9,422 nucleotides of DNA, from assembly GCA_002711905.1 (NCBI GenBank), contig PASI01000004.1, forward strand, positions 7,123-16,544, written 5' to 3'. The DNA comes from Thiotrichales bacterium. GTDB lineage: Bacteria > Pseudomonadota > Gammaproteobacteria > PS1 > Pseudothioglobaceae. A program made the translations under genes and the position numbers. This document shows positions 7,209 through 9,422 of this stretch, piece by piece (positions within the stretch are counted from its first letter, which is position 1; each line of letters begins with the position of its first letter). The notes beneath the pieces are model-generated. The model was given only the letters and a program-made list of their open reading frames with translations. It was not told where the DNA came from and ran no database searches.

Positions 7209-8603
7209 ATGTTTTTTGAACCAGAATATTGGCTTGTCATTGCAATGTTTGTAAGTTTTATTGCTTTGATTTTTACTGGCTTTCCAGTTGCTTGGGTTCT
7301 AGCAGGAGTAGGCATTCTATTTGCTGGGGTTGGATACGTGACTGACATGCTTAACTGGACTTTTACTGGTCTAGACTACAATGTCCTTGGCATGCTTCAC
7401 GGTCGCATTTTTGCGATAATGTATAACTGGGTTCTCGTCGCCCTTCCTATGTTTATTTTTATGGGGCTTATGCTAGATAAATCTGGTGTAGCAGAGCAGA
7501 TGATGAACTCAATGCAAAGACTTTTTGGAAACGTAAAAGGTGGCCTTGCCATTACAGTAACGCTCATAGGAATCATTCTAGCCGCATCTACTGGCATAAT
7601 TGGAGCATCTGTCGTTCTTCTAGGATTAATGTCTTTGCCTGTGATGCTAAAGCAGAACTACGATAAACCTATAGCACTTGGAACAATAGCAGCATCAGGG
7701 ACGCTTGGTATTTTAATTCCACCTTCAATTATGCTTGTGATTATGGGAGATCAGCTTGCTGTATCTGTTGTTGATTTATTTATGGGCGCTGTTTTTCCAG
7801 GCTTAATTCTTGGTGTTCTTTATATTACATATATTATCATTTATGGAATTTTTAATCCAGAGAAGGTTCCACTCTCGGCTGATCATGAACCTATAGGGCT
7901 TAGGGATGTGCTTAGAGTTATGGTCGATATATTGCCACCTGCTTTTTTAATTCTTACAGTGCTTGGGTCAATCTTTATGGGCATTGCTACAGTGACAGAA
8001 GCCTCAGGCATTGGTGCCTTAGGCGCAGTAGTGTTGACCATTTTTTATAAACGATTCAACTATAGTGTTTTAAAAGAGGTTGTCATTAACACAATGAATA
8101 CCTCGGCCTATATTTTTGGTATTTTTGTTGGCGCAACAATTTTTGCGCTAGTCCTAAGGGAGTGTGGTGGCGATCAATTTATTGAGGAAGGGTTAAACAG
8201 CCTCGGACTTGGGCCTTACGGAATGATAATTGCAGTTTTATTTATTATTTTTATTTTGGGCTTCTTTTTGGACTGGATTGAGATAAGCCTCATTATCTTG
8301 CCATTATTAGGGCCAGTGATAATGAATTTAGACCTCGCAGTCAATGGCTTTGGAGTAGTTGACAATCCTAACTTAGTTTGGTTTGCCTTGCTAGTTGCAG
8401 TTACGCTTCAAACCTCTTTCTTAACCCCTCCAGTTGGTTTTGCAATCTTTTACTTAAAAGGTGTTTGTCCCCCAGGAATTAAGCTAACTGATATTTATAA
8501 AGGCGTTGTTCCATTCATTATTCTTCAGCTAATTGCACTTGTTCTAGTGTTCATTTTTCCTGATCTAGTGACCTGGCTGCCCGCAAAAGTTTACGCTCCA
8601 TAA
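7209..8603 (+). CDS. dctM: TRAP transporter large membrane subunit (DctM family)
   Basis: A 464-residue polytopic inner-membrane protein, the sodium-coupled transport subunit. It is longer than the ~430-residue DctM of C4-dicarboxylate systems and of the size seen in the TakM-like branch. Conserved elements are GFPVAW at residues 24-29, the first re-entrant hairpin GTLGILIPPS at 164-173, TEASGIGA at 263-270, LDWIEISLIILP at 354-365 and the second hairpin LQTSFLTPPVG at 400-410. The two hairpins are the expected sodium and substrate sites of the elevator-type fold. A good AAGGA (7195-7199) lies 9 nt before the ATG, within the end of the small-subunit gene, so the two are translated together. 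The C-terminus is complete. No clear terminator follows before the next plus-strand gene at 8742. Confidence 0.95.
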   Translation: MFFEPEYWLVIAMFVSFIALIFTGFPVAWVLAGVGILFAGVGYVTDMLNWTFTGLDYNVLGMLHGRIFAIMYNWVLVALPMFIFMGLMLDKSGVAEQMMNSMQRLFGNVKGGLAITVTLIGIILAASTGIIGASVVLLGLMSLPVMLKQNYDKPIALGTIAASGTLGILIPPSIMLVIMGDQLAVSVVDLFMGAVFPGLILGVLYITYIIIYGIFNPEKVPLSADHEPIGLRDVLRVMVDILPPAFLILTVLGSIFMGIATVTEASGIGALGAVVLTIFYKRFNYSVLKEVVINTMNTSAYIFGIFVGATIFALVLRECGGDQFIEEGLNSLGLGPYGMIIAVLFIIFILGFFLDWIEISLIILPLLGPVIMNLDLAVNGFGVVDNPNLVWFALLVAVTLQTSFLTPPVGFAIFYLKGVCPPGIKLTDIYKGVVPFIILQLIALVLVFIFPDLVTWLPAKVYAP

Positions 8604-8687
8604 CAACTCCTAAGTTCCTCTCAAATTAGACCCTAAACTTTGGCTTATTTCTAGTCTTGTTACTTATTGTTATAAAACATCGTCAAG

Positions 8688-8711
8688 CTATGTTTTAATT
8701 TAGTAACATAG
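8688..8711. repeat. Inverted repeat upstream of the GcvT/DmdA-like gene
   Basis: CTATGTT (8688-8694) and AACATAG (8705-8711) form a perfect 7-bp inverted repeat with a 10-bp centre, ending 30 bp before the next ATG. There is no following T run, so it is not an intrinsic terminator. It could be an operator or a leader hairpin. The remaining 8604-8741 spacer shows only weak promoter-like AT-rich strings (for example TATAAA at 8671-8676 without a spaced -35). Confidence 0.4.
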
Positions 8712-8741
8712 TCCAAAATTCAATAACCATTAAGAAATAAA

Positions 8742-9422
8742 ATGAACGACACTTCAACTAAAGAATTCAGCTTTGGAACTCAAGTTAGAAAATCTCCTTA
8801 TTTCGATGCTACTGTTCGTTGGGGCGCTCAAGGTTTTTCAGTATACAATCATATGTATATTCCAAGAGACTTTGGAAACCCTGTTCAAAACTTTTGGAGC
8901 CTGGTTAATGACGCAATACTTTGTGATGTTGCAGTTGAACGCCAAGTCGAAATAACAGGCCCAGATGCGGCTCAATTTGTCCAACTACTAACGCCAAGAA
9001 ATCTTTCAGAATGTGCGGTAGGACAATGTAAATATGTGCTAATTACTGATGAAAATGGTGGCGTGTTGAATGATCCAGTTCTATTAAGACTCGCTGAAAA
9101 TCATTTCTGGCTTTCTTTGGCTGACAGCGACATCTTGATGTGGGCCAAAGGAGTAGCCGTTAACTCTGGGCTAGACGTTCGTTTAGGTGAGCCTGATGTT
9201 TCACCACTGCAACTCCAAGGCCCAAGGTCTGGTGATATTGCTAAAGCAATATTTGGTGAGCGAATAGATGGCCTTAAATATTACTGGCTTGAGGAATTTG
9301 AACTCAATGGTATTCCATTAATCATATCTAGAACAGGCTGGTCAAGTGAGCTTGGTTATGAAATCTATCTCCGCGATGGATCTCGTGGAAACGAGCTTTG
9401 GGATCACATTATGGAGATTGGA
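8742..9422 (+). CDS. GcvT-fold, DmdA-like aminomethyltransferase/demethylase family protein (3' end cut by window)
   Basis: The frame is open from ATG 8742 to the window end, giving 227 residues of a protein expected to be about 370. It belongs to the GcvT/DmdA family of tetrahydrofolate-dependent methyl or aminomethyl transferases. Shared DmdA-like stretches are YNHM at 35-38, CDVAVERQVEITGPDA at 61-76, LLTPRNL at 82-88, GQCKYVLITDENGGVLNDPV at 94-113, HFWLSLADSD at 121-130 and EPDVSPLQLQGP at 150-161. It differs from classical DMSP demethylases in its N-terminus and at SRTGWSSELGYEIYL (196-210), where DmdA typically has SGWSKQGG. It is therefore likely a related clade of uncertain substrate, often annotated as a GcvT-like protein. 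True DMSP demethylation is possible but unproven. It lies 138 bp after the TRAP genes on the same strand. No strong ribosome site is visible. The start is supported by the natural N-terminal length. Confidence 0.85.
   Translation, partial: MNDTSTKEFSFGTQVRKSPYFDATVRWGAQGFSVYNHMYIPRDFGNPVQNFWSLVNDAILCDVAVERQVEITGPDAAQFVQLLTPRNLSECAVGQCKYVLITDENGGVLNDPVLLRLAENHFWLSLADSDILMWAKGVAVNSGLDVRLGEPDVSPLQLQGPRSGDIAKAIFGERIDGLKYYWLEEFELNGIPLIISRTGWSSELGYEIYLRDGSRGNELWDHIMEIG

Noticed and set aside
8773..8955. 60-residue plus-strand open frame
   Set aside because: It is out of frame with, and wholly inside, the DmdA-like gene that starts at 8742, and resembles no known protein.
1..9422. CRISPR arrays, insertion sequences, tRNA/rRNA genes, phage genes
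   Set aside because: No regularly spaced repeats, transposase-like frames, terminal repeats or structural RNA sequences were recognised; the genes look like ordinary chromosomal metabolism.

Overview
The window is compact, AT-rich bacterial DNA. It holds eight complete protein genes and two cut by the window edges. Gene content suggests a marine proteobacterium with a streamlined genome: a TRAP-type organic-acid importer, Lut-type lactate oxidation and a DmdA/GcvT-like protein, with very short spacers and overlapping genes. A marine gammaproteobacterium such as the SUP05/Thioglobus group would fit. That placement is an inference from style and gene content, not from any marker gene.

Layout. 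Positions 1-633 (+) hold the C-terminal part of an M24 (Xaa-Pro peptidase-like) metallopeptidase. It converges on a five-gene minus-strand block. Read in its own direction from 5102 down to 649, the block is: a FadR/LldR-type GntR regulator, lutA, lutB, lutC and an AEC-family permease. Within it the genes are 12 bp apart, overlap by 14 bp, overlap by 8 bp, then are 27 bp apart, so it is very probably one operon. Positions 5103-5412 are a 310-bp AT-rich divergent control region. On the plus strand follow the three parts of a TRAP transporter: binding protein (5413-6489), small membrane subunit (6571-7206) and large membrane subunit (7209-8603). A clear intrinsic terminator lies between the binding protein and the membrane subunits. 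After a 138-bp spacer, a GcvT/DmdA-like gene starts at 8742 and runs off the end.

How the genes may work together. LutABC is the non-flavin L-lactate-to-pyruvate oxidation system. The regulator has the Asp/3-His ligand set of metal-binding FCD sensor domains such as LldR. The binding protein resembles the TakP/lactate branch of TRAP receptors. No LldP/LutP permease is visible. The simplest reading is a lactate (or related 2-hydroxy/2-keto acid) uptake and oxidation unit, with the TRAP system as importer and the GntR protein controlling both arms. Two near-matches to the FadR/LldR-type operator TGGTnnnACCA lie in the divergent region, 110 bp apart centre to centre. One covers the predicted start site of the TRAP promoter and the other covers the -35 region of a possible lut-operon promoter. 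The substrate assignment is inferred. The DmdA/GcvT-like neighbour leaves open a methylated or sulfur-containing substrate.
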